DNA of 64,000 bases from Favolaschia claudopus (lineage: Eukaryota > Basidiomycota > Agaricomycetes > Agaricales > Mycenaceae), in contig JAWWNJ010000086.1 in NCBI GenBank assembly GCA_037176885.1, forward strand, positions 992,001 to 1,056,000, read 5' to 3'. Of the stretch, positions 1 to 10,699 are shown one piece after another; within the stretch, counting starts at the first letter, position 1, and each line of letters begins with the position of its first letter. The translations under genes were made by a program, and so were the position numbers. Below the pieces are notes generated by a model. The model saw only the letters and a list, made by a program, of their open reading frames with translations, was not told the DNA's origin and made no database searches.

Positions 1-1140
1 CGTCCGTGAGAGTGATGGGAGTGATACCGCTGCTGATGGCCGTCGCTTGCCTCGCCTTCTCTTTTCGGTCGCTCTCCAGAGCGACGTGCTCCTCGTCCTT
101 TGCTTGCACTTCACGTATGATATATGATAACCCATGCTATAATCCACTACACTGATATATGGATGAAATCAACGTGTCTACCACGCTCTCAGACCCGTCG
201 CGTCTTCAGTCGTCAATTCGCGTCAATGGTTACTAGATGCTCTCCTCCGGCGCCGATGCAAAGTACGCGTGGTTATAGGTTCCTGTAAGTATCCGGGAGT
301 CCTGTCAGGGTGTCCGAGCTTCCGATATTGCCAGTGAGCGAACGGTTGACGGGAGAGTCGAAGAGAGATCACACTGCCGTTTGGCGGATCAGCTCAGCAT
401 CACTCCCACGGACGCTTCACTGACCTACCCCCCATCAAATCCTAGACTACCACCATACCACCCTTTCGCAGACGTCCGCCCCTCACCGCGCCTCCCGCGC
501 CGCCGTCCACCACTCTCTTCGCGCGCCGCTTGCGCCCGTTTTCGGTTAGCGAGGAAAAAGTCGTCATCTTCACATCTCACCATCGCGACATCTCCCACAA
601 TCATCATCCATCCGGAAGCAGAGCTTCAGGCTTTCGCGACCCGGATCTCTTCCAAAATCGATTCCCTTAACCACGATCTCTGCGCTACATTATCCATCCT
701 AAATTATAGCAACACGGACTGGACAGCTTCGGTTAGGCTGCCCGGCACAACTGCCGAGCTGAGCGGTTCAGAGAGAGATGCCTCCGGGGTCCTGGCATCC
801 CCAAACTGTCAATCCATCACGGCAATCACAGATGCCGCAGTGCCGTCTCGCCTAAACTATGTCCACTCCGTGTTGCCATACTAAATATCCTTGACATCCA
901 TTTGCGACACCTCGCATCCAGCTCAATCCCGTCTTGCTACATCTCCGACGCGTCTACACACATTCTACACGCCCCTCAGGTCGGATTGGCCACCCAGTGG
1001 ACCGTCGCGCCGCCGGAGACCAGCCTCTGTGACAGCGTGTGCTCAAAGCGAGCACCGCGAGCTAGAGCACATAGCCGGCTAGCTAAGAGAGCGAGAAGGA
1101 AAGATGCCGATCACTGATCGCTGATCGACTCTCTCCTTCC
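1..1140. other. Unassigned region
   Basis: I see no recognisable gene or repeat here. The longest open frame (381-884, +, 167 codons) begins with TTG rather than ATG and is proline/arginine/serine-rich at its N terminus. It resembles no family I know and is probably not a gene. The region ends where copia RNase H coding sequence begins abruptly near 1150. Confidence 0.4.
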
Positions 1141-1149
1141 GCTCTCTCG

Positions 1150-1505
1150 ACGAGAGTGAATACATTGGACTTGCAAATGCAGGACAACATCTAGCATGGT
1201 TAAGATCCTTTTTTGACGAACTAGGTCAACATCAGAGAAATCCCACTGAGTTGAGATGTGATACTCGAGCTGCCATTATTCTGTCCCAGGATCCACAATA
1301 CCGCGCTAGGACTCAGCATATACAAAGAAAATATCATTTTGTTCGTGATGACTTGGTTCGCACCGGAGAATGTATTGTCTTGTGGTATCCTACAGATGAA
1401 ATGGTGGCCGATATTTTCACAAAACCTTTATCTCATGACAAGCACTCCAAATTCTGTCTATCTATGGGACTACGGCCTGGGTCGAGTGGGGGTGTCAGAA
1501 TATGA
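1150..1505 (+). pseudogene. Ty1/copia polyprotein tail (RNase H C-terminus)
   Basis: The frame reads ESEYIGLANAGQHLAWLRSF, then a TRAAIILSQD segment, the H-x-R-x-HFVRD block and ADIFTKPL shortly before the stop. These are hallmarks of the copia RNase H C terminus, which degrades the RNA strand during cDNA synthesis. The upstream gag, integrase and RT of this copy are absent: homology starts abruptly near 1150. The stop lies just after a purine-rich tract (GAGTGGGGG, 1484-1492), the expected plus-strand primer next to a 3' LTR. It is therefore the 3' end of an element whose body is lost. The copia identity is certain; the exact left boundary is not. Confidence 0.9.
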
Positions 1506-1794
1506 ATTATTCCGGGTAGCCGCCCCGCCGCTCCGGCCCTTGATAGATATCTGATACTTATCATACAGCCTTGTTCTTACATATAAACCGTGCTCGTCTG
1601 TCCACCTCAGTCTTTCATCCCACATTGCGGGAGACTGAGGGTGAGTTCTCTATCTATCTACCTACTTGTATTTACTTACTCATTGTGTAGTTATTGCGCC
1701 TTCCGCGCATTTTCAGGTATTTAATATATAGTCTTTCATCCCACATTGCGGGAGACTGAGGTTATTGCGCCTTCCGCATTTTCAGATTCTGTTA
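1493..1794 (+). repeat. Copia LTR
   Basis: The segment starts with TGTCAGAA directly after the polypurine tract and ends just before a primer-binding-like site. It contains an internal duplication: a GTCTTTCATCCCACATTGCG block at about 1611 and 1731, each followed by TATTGCGCCTTCCGC. It serves as 3' LTR for the RNase H tail on its left and as 5' LTR for the gag-pol on its right. Such a shared LTR is what recombination between neighbouring copies leaves. I did not find a second full copy, so the 3' boundary is inferred. Confidence 0.7.
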
Positions 1795-1814
1795 GGTTAT
1801 GGGCCACCGAGCGC
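1795..1814 (+). promoter_or_regulatory. Copia primer-binding site, half-tRNA type
   Basis: GGTTATGGGCCACCGAGCGC directly follows the LTR. It contains ATG, the complement of a CAU anticodon, flanked by stem-like sequence. This fits copia priming from the cleaved 5' half of initiator methionine tRNA. Near-identical sites precede the gag genes at 34418-34435 and 38743-38760 (both on the minus strand), which strengthens the call. Confidence 0.6.
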
Positions 1815-1969
1815 TAGCTCTCTGAAGACGTACCTATTGGAAGACTCACCTGCTCGCTCATCAGAGCTCGAAGCATCACAAGCACAGACTTGTATCAATC
1901 AATCAATCACACGACCTGTTGCTGAAATTCCCTCGGACTCTGGTTATCTCACCTCGGACTTCTCACACA

Positions 1970-2968
1970 ATGTCAACTGCGGCAAACTCGGCTTCTTCTG
2001 AGCTTTCCGGAGCAGAAGACTGGCCGATTTTTCATGTTAATGCTACAGTGGAACTGCGCCTACAGGGAGTCTACACTCTGCTTGAATCTGTTATCCTCGC
2101 TGCAAATGCAGCTGATGCCTCTGTTGCTGCTGCTGCCGTCACTCCTCTGCCTGCCACAGCTCCTGTTGCTGGAGTAGCTTTCAAGGATACCCCTGGCGAA
2201 CGTAATAGCCGTGCTTTAGGTGTCATTCAGAAGCTTCTTTCAGCAGAACTGCGCACAGAGTATGTCAACGAATCTAATGCTGGAATTCTCTGGGCCAAAC
2301 TGCGCCAGCGTTTTGAAGCAGAAAATCGTGCCGATTCTGCAATGGGTGTTCTAGCAGAACTTTTTAGCACCAAGCTCGTTATTGAAGGCGAACCAGAGCT
2401 CATGGATCGCAACAAGATTCTTTCTCATGTAGCTGCTATCAAGACCTGCTTTGATAGGCTTGCACGCCTGGAATTTCCATTCCCCCCAGAGCTTCAGCCT
2501 CTCATTCTGCTCAGCACTCTACCAGATGATAGCTACTGGACAGGCATTAAAGGGAACATTGTTTCCTCTCTTGGTACAGGCATAACTTGGGATAAAGCTC
2601 GTGCTCTCCTGATTACTCTTGGTAAACTGCCAAAGAGTGAGAACAGCGACGACACTGCTCTAGCTGCTAAATCCACAAACCCTGGCAAAGGAAAGCCATC
2701 TGCCAAGGGCGATAAACATTGCCTTATACATGGACAGAATAAATCTCATACCTCCGATAACTGCTATCAGTTGAAGAATCTAGCGCAGGGATCAAAGGAC
2801 TCAAAGAAGAATGACAAGCAGAAGTCTGAGAAAGCGAGACCTAGAAAGCGCCGTGACAAGGCAAATGCCTCTGCTACTACAGATTCCGAATCTGATTCCG
2901 ATGACTCTGAACATACCTGTTGTTTCCCAGAAATCTTATGCTGCTATGTCTGCTTATCTTTTGAGTGA
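1970..2968 (+). CDS. Copia Gag protein
   Basis: Gag forms the particle that packages the retrotransposon RNA. The first ATG of the frame (1970, MSTAANSASSELSG) is the natural start and gives about 332 residues. The central part (EDWPIFHVN..., ...LLSTLPDDSYW) matches the helical copia Gag (UBN2-like) layout. A zinc-knuckle-like CLIHGQNKSHTSDNC (C-x2-H-x5-H-x4-C) lies near residue 250, followed by a lysine/arginine tract and an acidic serine-rich tail. The N-terminal half is alanine-rich. The frame ends with a short frameshifted tail, and protease follows in another frame. It is probably decayed, but Gag itself is intact. Confidence 0.85.
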   Translation: MSTAANSASSELSGAEDWPIFHVNATVELRLQGVYTLLESVILAANAADASVAAAAVTPLPATAPVAGVAFKDTPGERNSRALGVIQKLLSAELRTEYVNESNAGILWAKLRQRFEAENRADSAMGVLAELFSTKLVIEGEPELMDRNKILSHVAAIKTCFDRLARLEFPFPPELQPLILLSTLPDDSYWTGIKGNIVSSLGTGITWDKARALLITLGKLPKSENSDDTALAAKSTNPGKGKPSAKGDKHCLIHGQNKSHTSDNCYQLKNLAQGSKDSKKNDKQKSEKARPRKRRDKANASATTDSESDSDDSEHTCCFPEILCCYVCLSFE

Positions 2969-5352
2969 TGCAAACCCTTCATCCAAAGCTGTGGTAATTG
3001 ACTCTGGTGCTTCTACTACCATGACACCAAATGAGGCAAAGTACTCAATCCACCGAAAAGGGTGCGGCTTGGAAATGACACATATTGTGATGCAGTTGGA
3101 ACTGGAACCATCCGTCTATTTGCAAAACAAAGCGAGGGATGTCTGATGTCTCTTTACGTGCATTACATGTCCCAACCTTTGGTATCACACTTGTCTCAGT
3201 GCAACAAATGGCTAAAAAGGGATACAATAGCATGTTTGAAGCAGATAGCTGCATTGTTCGAAACCCAAAAGGGCAAAGAATGATTGAAGCCAAGCATCGG
3301 AAGGGACTGTACCACATTGTCTATACTCCTTTGAGTGAAGATCCACATGCACTATTTGCTATGGATATCAATCATCTTCATCGAATATCTGGTCATACAA
3401 ATTTCCAACTATTACAGAAATCTGTTGCTAAAGGCCGACTTGGTGAAATTACATCCTTGACAGGAATCCCCAAATTCTGTGAACCCTGTGTTCTTGGGAA
3501 AATGAAGAAATTACCATTTTCCAAAAGTCAAACCAAAGCTCGTGGTCCTTTAGATATTGTATCATCTGATGTTGGTAGTCCAGTAACGCCTGAAGGCCCA
3601 GGTGGAATACGCTACTGGGTGGTCCTTATAGATCATCATTCCTCTGAGGTGTGGATTCTATTTGCCCAAAAGAAATCCCAAGTCTATTCAAAACTCAAAG
3701 AATGGCGAAAATCTACTGAGGCACATCAAATTGCTAATTGGGAATTCTGTGAGGGCTGGACTCGATTCTTTCGCACAGATGGGGGTGGTGAATTCACGTC
3801 TCATCAAATGGAAACAGAATTCAAACGTCTAGGCATCATCCATGAAACAACAGCACCTTACACCCCAGAGCAAAACGGAGTAGCAGAGCGAATGAATCAA
3901 ACACTTGTTTCCAGAGCTACAACTATGTTGATTGCCTCACGCCTTCCTCGTAAATTTTGGGTCTTAGCAATGCGAGCAGCTGGTTATACTGTGAATAGAA
4001 CACCTACTTCAGCACAGGAATTTGAAATACCTCATGAGAAACTCTTTGACCGTCCAATAAACATACGACAACTGCATCCCTTTGGCTGTAGAGCTTATCC
4101 TCTCATTCCTAAAGAAAAGCGTCACAAGCAGAAATTTGGTGATAAAGCAAAGCGGTGCATCTTTGTTGGCTACCATGAAAACAGTAAAGCATATGACTTG
4201 CTAGTAATCAACAAAGATGGTTCTTATGGCGAAACCATCACATCTAGGCATGTTCGGTTTGATGACCAGGAACTTCATTCACCTATAGAACCAAAGCTTG
4301 AGGCACCTGCTACATCTAGGAAAGAATATGAGGATTTTGCTCAGACACTGCGGAAGAGGTCTACCCCATATTATGGTGATAATGACGATGACGATGAACC
4401 GCCGGACACTCTACCTCACCCAATACCAGGTTCAGTGGGGGATAATCTAAGTCAGGCTGATCCACCGTCTATTGTCCATCCATCAAATAGGGGAGCTCCA
4501 CCATTGCGCAAGGTCGCAGGCGTACGACAGGAACCTACTAGGCGGTCAACACGTCCACATGCAAGGGCACAACATCCCACTGCTGAGTACGACAGAATAG
4601 CTGAAGGACCACAGCATCAGTCAAAAGCTCAGCGTGATGCAGAGAATGCAGCACGTAAACAGGCGAAAGAAAATGAAGCTTCTGTCGAACCAGACATTGA
4701 AGTCCCTGATGCTCCAGAGGCAGTCTTGCTTGCTTCTCTAGATGATGCTATTGAAGAAGCCTTTTTAGCTCAGAACCCTCTTGACCCTTCTAGTTGGCAA
4801 GAAGCATTGCAGGGTCCTAATGCTGAACATTGGAAAGCTGGACTTGAAGAGGAACTTGAGCAAATGATGTCTATGATGTTGTTCCCATACCAGACGGTGT
4901 CAAGCCTATTAAATCCAAAGTGGTTCCCAAAGTCAAAGTGGATGAAACAGGCAAAATTGCTCGTTACAAAGTTCGAATCGTTGCCAGAGGAGATACTCAG
5001 AAAGAAGGTGTTGACTACAAAGAAGTTTTTGCGCCCACTGCCAATCTTGAGTCTGTTCGCATCATTTGTGCTCTTGCTGCCAAATATGACTTAGAACTGG
5101 ATCAGCTGGATGTTTCACAAGCCTACCTCAATGGTAAACTGGAGGAAGAAATCTACATGATGCCTCCAGATGGTGTTGAAATTCCAGAAGGTCACTGCTG
5201 GCGACTCAAGCGTTCATTGTATGGTCTTAAACAAGCTGGGAGAACTTGGAACAGGACTTTTGACACAGAGATCCTAAAACTCGGATTTCATCGCTTGAAT
5301 TCAGAGACCTGCCTTTATGTTTATAAAGAAGGCAAACAGACTTGTTTTGTTG
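2920..5352 (+). pseudogene. Copia Pol (protease-integrase-RT), frameshifted and truncated
   Basis: Domains in order: an aspartic protease with VIDSGASTTMTP (near 2994-3030); a GAG-pre-integrase HHCC zinc region (HLHRISGH...CEPCVLGK, 3380-3500); the integrase core with D in SSDVG, D in RTDGGGEF and E in PEQNGVAERMN; an SH3-like CIFVGYHENSKAYDLL; and RVT_2 reverse transcriptase (ARGDTQKEGVDYKEVFAPTA, DVSQAYLNGKLEEEIYM). Coding changes frame several times: two shifts near 2920-3140 and one near 4880-4920. It stops at TCFVGL just where the catalytic YVDD should follow, because a hAT-like element begins there. The RNase H is missing on this side. It cannot transpose by itself. Confidence 0.92.
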
Positions 5353-6740
5353 GGCTCATTAATCATGTCCGTGGAGGATTATGTCCGAAAAAGGCATACT
5401 CGTGTGATCCGATGAGTTCCGGGTCACATGAGCGGTGCTGTCAATCAAATTCTTGTCTCTTACCTCGTCGCGTCGCGCTTTACACAACCCGTCCCTACCG
5501 CACATGAACGGAGGAGCTAGAAGTAACCCTGGAAGAAGAAGACCCCCCAGAAACATCGCTAATTCTCATCGGATTCCCTTCCCCGGCCCCGCAATCCATC
5601 GCACCCCAAGTACCTGCTTTCGACCTTACAACAACGGTGCACCTCCATCCCTTCGTGCCCGGAATGCGGCGGAGCAAGAGTTTATTGTCTTAAACTTTCT
5701 GGAAGGCAATACTTCCGATTTAGAATCTTCATTTGGGTGTCCAGGGGAGAATTGAGATTGCTTGAGCAATGAGGAAGGCGCAAGTCCGAATATCGGTGTG
5801 TGTTTTTCACTGACGTCCAGACGGTTCTCCCTGACCTAATCTTCGGATGCTCTTATTATGTTTGCCGCACGGCCCGCACCTGTGCATTAGGCCAGATACT
5901 TAGTTGTCTAGATTTTGAGATCACCAGAGCTCACATGTAGTTCAAACTACTACCTCGGATTCATCACGTAGGATTGGGTTGAACGGTGAGCTCAAAGAGC
6001 ATGATTGAGACTAGCAAGACCTGTACGCGTTGAATTGAGAAATAAATTCTGTTGAGATCAAGTCGAAATTCGAGGTTCAGGTCCGTAACAGTCTGGTTGT
6101 CAGAAAAAAATGGGGAACATGTGAAGGTCCTACTTGGTCTCATCCGGGATAGAATGTGCAGAACACTAAATTTATGTGATAATCTGAGACGGACGAGGAA
6201 GGGGACTCGTGCGCGAGAGATTCGCGGAAGATGTGTAGAACTTTCAGATTTGCATGGTTTTGAGTGTTTAGCCCAGATAGTCAAATAAGTTGTGCTTGAT
6301 TAAGTGCTATAAGTACTGTCTCTAACACAAATAAGGCCTCAGAGTATTGTTGGGAAGCATCTGAAGGCAATTGTACGTGAATTCAGCATCCAGAATGGGT
6401 CATCGGCTTTTTCGGACTGAGTGTGAGAACGGCCGAGGAAACTTCCGAGAAGATCTTGAATTTGATTGGCTGAGAGTACATATGTCCCAAGGAGGCAGCT
6501 GCTCCGAAAGGACATACCTCTTACCATATTTTGAATACCTCTGATCTGCCTAATCAGGGCATAAGAAATCAAGATTGCAATTGCTTTGGAGGGCGCTACA
6601 GTGATTTTGAAGCGCTGATTTCTTGGAAACAGAGTCTCAGGTACATAGTGAGTCTCTCCCGTTTCTCTCCCTTTCTCTTCTCTTTTCGCAACTTGAAAAC
6701 TTGAATTCCGCCGGCTCTCCACAGACATAATTCATAAGCC
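5353..6740 (+). mobile_element. hAT-like non-autonomous element, copy A (1388 bp)
   Basis: The termini are inverted: GGCTCATTAATCATGTC at the left and, reversed, GGCTTATGAATTATGTC at the right. Both ends match an inverted second copy at 40520-42880, which has a perfect 8 bp target duplication. Left flank TTTTGTTG and right flank TTGTTG share six bases. The element interrupts copia RT. No transposase is visible. A frame at 5435-5755 contains FRPYNNGAPPSLRARNA and matches FRPYNNNAPASLGAQNA in copy B, but this may reflect DNA similarity only. The right third (6339-6740) is also shared with copy B. Confidence 0.75.
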
Positions 6741-6746
6741 TTGTTG

Positions 6747-7166
6747 GGCTCATTAATCATGTCGGTGGAGGATTATGTCCGAAAAAGGCGCTATATTGCG
6801 AGAAGGTTTCACTGCTTGGTGCAGAAACCCTTTATTGATAGCATGCGCACCTTTGGTGAGTGCATCCGCGCGCCGTGCAAGAACTGTAGTGTTACCCCAA
6901 ATTCGGCCAAGAGGCTTCAGGGTAGGGAACAAAATTGTGACCATCTGAGGTGGATCATCGCTGATGAGTTCGTCATCTACTGCGTGCTGCAGATCGATGA
7001 ACGGATCGAGCGTGATCTCCTCAACGTTTGCATCTCCACGCTGCGAGGAAGGTGTTCCAGCTGCCGAGCCATTGGGTGACATGTGCGGCGGAGGATCGCG
7101 AGAAGAAGGTTGCGGGGTAGAAGGATCGGTAGGATCGATGGTAGGAGAATGGGTTGTGGTAGCCAT
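6747..7166 (-). other. Repeat terminus abutting an uncharacterised 137-residue ORF
   Basis: The first ~43 bp (GGCTCATTAATCATGTCGG...) repeat the left end of copy A, after which the sequence diverges, so another element start lies only 6 bp beyond copy A. A minus-strand ORF (7166 to 6753) has a true ATG, a Ser/Thr/Pro-rich acidic N terminus and a C terminus (FSDIILHRHD) encoded by the repeat end itself. I do not recognise it. It may be a host exon running into the repeat or chance coding. Confidence 0.4.
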
Positions 7167-7462
7167 TGGATAGGAAAATAATATGAACAGTTAATGACAA
7201 ACGTACCTGATTAAGCAAGAGATTTCCCAATGTTTCCACCAGTGTTGAAGATCCGGGTTAGTTTCGGAAATGTAACTTGAGTATCAATGAATCTCTATAT
7301 AAATCAAGGTGTTTTACCTGAACAACTGTCGTAAGAGATCTGATTCTTCTTAAGACGAACTGGGAATATCAACCAGTTATGAGTTGCTTTCTAGTTGGAG
7401 GAGTAAGCGCGCGGCTTTACAACTCTGAGACTAGCTCGATAGATCTTGAAGAGAGCGCGAGG

Positions 7463-8637
7463 CACTGTGAAGATCGGGGGACCTGAAAATCATGTACCTT
7501 GGTACACCGATTTTCATGCCCCCATAACCTGAATATCAGTCACTGGCCCCGGATATTCATGTACCTAGCGCCGAAACAAAATCATACTCTTTTTTGACGT
7601 TTTCATGTGCCAAATTCATGTGCCGATCCAATGAAAATCAGGCTCAAATCCCAAAGCCTCCCTGCACATGCGTGAAATCATGGAATGAGACCATTAAAAT
7701 AATGCGATGCGGAGCGAAATTCGGGTACAAATGAAATGATATTGTGCTCTGTGTACCAATACATGCAATATCTACGCGAATCCGCTCGGCGCGCCGTGAA
7801 AACTACGACTCTGCTATGAATTCTCCCGGTTAGCGTCGAATTTGAGTCCTGGGTTTCGGGCTATGGATGCCGGACGAAGTATGGGAGCGGGGGTGACGTC
7901 GGCTCGATGGCTTGGGCGTAAGTTTGATTCGACGAAGACGAGGGCGAATGATCGAGAAGAGTTGCGTTGGAGTCGGATTCGAGGCAATAGAATAGAGCAG
8001 CGTGCTAGAGAGAAGTGGTTAGTGGAAGTTTGAGGGGACGATGGGCAGTCAGCGCACCTGTTACCGTGCTCTCGTTGCAATCCATTGCCATGCGAATCAC
8101 TCAGCGAGCGATTGCACGAATAGCGACGCTGGGGACGGGCGAGGGACCAAGTGCCTGGAGGTCATTGAGGTGGTGCAAATGGGAGGGAGCCTGTTGGTCA
8201 GTCGACTCATTTTGCAGTCACTTTGAAAGAGCGAGGGAGCCTAAAAAGAGCGGCGGTGACGTTGACGGCCACAGAAACAATGACAGACGGCGGCGACAGC
8301 GACAGTGGCGACGGCGTCGAGGAGAGAGCTGGCGGCATGGTGGTGGTGGTGGTGGGAGGGAGACAACCGCAGCATCTGTGTGCTGCGGATGTGGAGCTCT
8401 GACGTCATTGCCCGGCAATTCGGCATTTGGACTTGTGCGTTTTTGCGCTGTAACAGGCGCTGGGGATTTTAATGTCATATTCCATGATTTTTTGAGAAGG
8501 TGAGCAATCGGTCAAATTCATTGAATGGGGCCTAATTCTTCTGGGATACCTGAAAAGCTAAAATCATGGGCATTTCCATGAAATAATTGATTCATTTTCT
8601 AGGTACATGAAAATCAGGTGCCGATGTTTTCACAGTG
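7463..8637 (-). mobile_element. CACTA-like non-autonomous element 1 (1175 bp)
   Basis: The ends are inverted CACTGTGAAGATCGGGG and, reversed, CACTGTGAAAACATCGG. The element is flanked by the 3 bp direct repeat AGG (7460-7462 and 8638-8640). A CACT start with a 3 bp duplication is the CACTA/EnSpm (fungal Plavaka-type) signature. Subterminal tracts are rich in CATGA/TCATG motifs. The interior shares a block (on the minus strand, GCTCCACATCCGCAGCACAC near 8380-8400) with the element at 39297-40486. No transposase domain is seen; the open frames inside are low-complexity (glycine/arginine or histidine runs). Confidence 0.75.
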
Positions 8638-8640
8638 AGG

Positions 8641-9061
8641 CTTCACTTAAGTTCACGCAAGGTTTACGGTAAATCTACGTAGATTAATAGAGGTAAGAAA
8701 GAGCTGTCGTTACATGAGGGAACGACTCCCTTTTATAATCTACAAGGATCAACTATAGAATATTCAAGAACTCAATGGAACCTTGAGGAAAGTAGCAGAG
8801 TATTCTACTATACCTTCTCAATGACTCGTTCGGACGTCCCGAGTCATATTGAGGCTTATCGGTGTCGATCTGAGAGGGAGGGTATGACGCTCTGCTGCTA
8901 AGTGCAGACCGGAAAGAGCACGAATTTTTTTTTGTGCGACTGAGGATTTGGCCGTGGGAACGATTAATAAGCGTTACATAACGTGCTTAAGTAAGGTGCG
9001 GGGATCCCATGCTCTCTATCTTAGCCGCTTCCATTCTCGTTTGAAAATGGCGCAAAAACAA
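8641..9061. other. Intergenic, nothing recognised
   Basis: No coding, inverted or tandem structure stands out between the CACTA-like element and the Helitron-like element. It ends in A at 9061, immediately before TCCTATACTT. Confidence 0.4.
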
Positions 9062-10576
9062 TCCTATACTTTACAGGAAGACTGGAACAGAACATATTGC
9101 AGCGGAGCATAGCACTTAGTTTGGCCATGTCAGACCGGGGCGGGGTCTCCGCGCTCCACGCGGAGCTGGGCAAGAAGTGCTCTCAGCTCCTCCGCCTCGC
9201 GCTTCGCCTGCGCTGCCTCTTCATTTGCCCGCGCCACCTTCTCCTCAGCTTCAGCCTTTGCTTCCACCGGCAATTTCTCGTGCGGCTCTTGTCCTGACTG
9301 CAACGGCACGTGCAATGTCAGCCTTCATAGAGAGCATGAGCTGGCATCGCCGGGCATTGAACAGTTCGATGACCACAGAGATAGGATCAGGTCCCATGAT
9401 CCAGGCCTCGGTCTCGGTCTCGGTCTCTGCATGGCTCTTGTCGGCACCCAAAGTGGCTAAGATCGAAGCTATCTGGGCAGGAGGAACCTGCCTGCGTGTC
9501 ATACTGCGCTCGAATGATTGCTTGGTATCTTCAAAAGAGGCGCCATTTGGCAGCTTGAGACGACCGGTGTGATAGTCAATGAGGGTGAACTTCCCCCATT
9601 TACCAGTACTTTTGAGCTTTTTGTCTTGGATGGGGGGGGCAATCTTGCGATCGGAGCAGATACGGTGGGCACAAAGGAAAAACATTGTTGCATACCAGCA
9701 GCACATATAACTGAGGCTGCTGTAGTCTCTGGCCCTATCAGAAATCACCGAGGCCAGAATTGCGCAGTCCAGGACTGTCAAGCGGTCCGAAGCGGGCGCT
9801 CCACGGGGAATGATGAAATACTGGGCTGTATGATATTTTCCTCCGTTTGGTAAACCTTCCACCGTTGTGCCGGGCTCTAAACCCAGACGGTCGTAGCCGC
9901 TATTGATGAAGACCCTGTCAACAGCCAGGCATCGGGCGCCCAGTTTGACGGTCGAGTCAGCACAGAATAGTCTAAAGTAGCGTAGTCAGAAAAACAAGTT
10001 GAGGGCCAACATAATGACATCACCCTAATTGGGACCTCGAGTCCAGGTCGCTGGCCGTCCTATCTATACAACCTGCCCGAGTGTCTCTTGCGGATTGCAA
10101 ACCAAAGCGGTCGGTGGGGCCCAACAGCGAGAATACAAATGCGACTTTTCCGTGGGTCGATTTCGTGCCGCCAATAAGCCGAAAATGGTCTACTCGCTCG
10201 ACCACCAGCTGAGATAGGTCGAACAGCCTAGATTCGTCACTGCCGACTGCTGAAAGTCTGGCAAGCCAGGAGTCCGTAGTGAACTCCAGCACTGAGTTGA
10301 CAAGAGCGTCGGTAATGAACTTGGTGGGAGTTAAGCTGTGGATGAGAGGGGCCATTTTGGGGTGTTGTCGAATTCGCGGGCGAAAGAGACTGAGGAAGGG
10401 ATCGAAAAGCAACATGGCCCTTTCTAGTTTGCCGCACGTTGTGGCAACGTTTTTTGCGTCGTGTGGTCGTCGTGTTGTTGTCGTGGACTCGTGGTCGTGG
10501 CTTATAGCACGTGACGTTGTAAATTTTTAATCCTTAGTGCGAGTCGGCTGTGCCGGAGGCAGGGAGCTAAAGCTTG
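9062..10576 (+). mobile_element. Putative gene-carrying Helitron-like element (1515 bp)
   Basis: The left end TCCTATACTTTACAGG follows an A. The right end GGCAGGGAGCTAAAGCTTG is followed by a T. The same two ends bound short GC-rich cassettes at 55333-55549, 56064-56280 and 61896-62141. The last ~40 bp (CGAGTCGGCTGTGCCGG...) match the 3' ends of those cassettes. A 5' TC, A^T insertion, no target duplication and a small 3' hairpin (AGCT-AA-AGCT) are Helitron traits, although the usual CTRR end reads CTYG. The body holds a spliced gene on the minus strand. The right flank is a piece of another cassette, so this end could also come from recombination. Confidence 0.55.
9130..10415 (-). CDS. Uncharacterised agaricomycete-type protein (two or more exons)
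   Basis: The gene starts at ATG 10415 (or an inner ATG, MAPLIHSL, 20 codons later). Exon 1 runs to 10024. A 52 nt GT..AG intron (9972-10023) follows, and exon 2 continues through VKLGARCLAVD, GLEPGTTVEGLPNG and LTVLDCAILASVISD. The C-terminal half has an alanine/glutamate/arginine-rich coiled-coil-like stretch ending at a stop at 9130. Between 9315 and 9251 the frame shifts by one, so either a small second intron or a disabling indel is present. I recognise the layout as a protein type often seen in mushroom genomes, but I know no function. It lies inside the Helitron-like element, antisense to it. Confidence 0.6.
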
Positions 10577-10628
10577 TTGGGGCTGGCCGCCCCAAACCCC
10601 GCTGCGCTCGCTCCGCTCGCGACGTCAA
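10577..10628 (-). repeat. Fragment of GC-rich cassette
   Basis: TTGGGGCTGGCCGCCCCAAA followed by GCTGCGCTCGCTCCGCTCGC matches the interior of the cassettes at 55333-55549 and 56064-56280, read in the opposite sense to the element on its left. It replaces the first ~24 bp of the adjoining TGGTGCGC element. Confidence 0.7.
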
Positions 10629-10699
10629 ATAGGTCCCATCGTTGATGGGATCAGTGATGTCTCAAATCGACGAAACAAAAATTTTCATATTTTATATTA

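Noticed and set aside
381..884. 167-codon open frame
   Set aside because: It starts with TTG, is low-complexity at its N terminus and shows no family motif.
5435..5755. Conserved protein gene shared by the two hAT-like copies
   Set aside because: The similarity may be only at the DNA level; frames differ in start and are not clearly under selection, so it is left within the element entry.
8015..8503. Arginine/glycine-rich frame in the CACTA-like element
   Set aside because: It is driven by GGT/CGG simple repeats and is not shared with the sister element.
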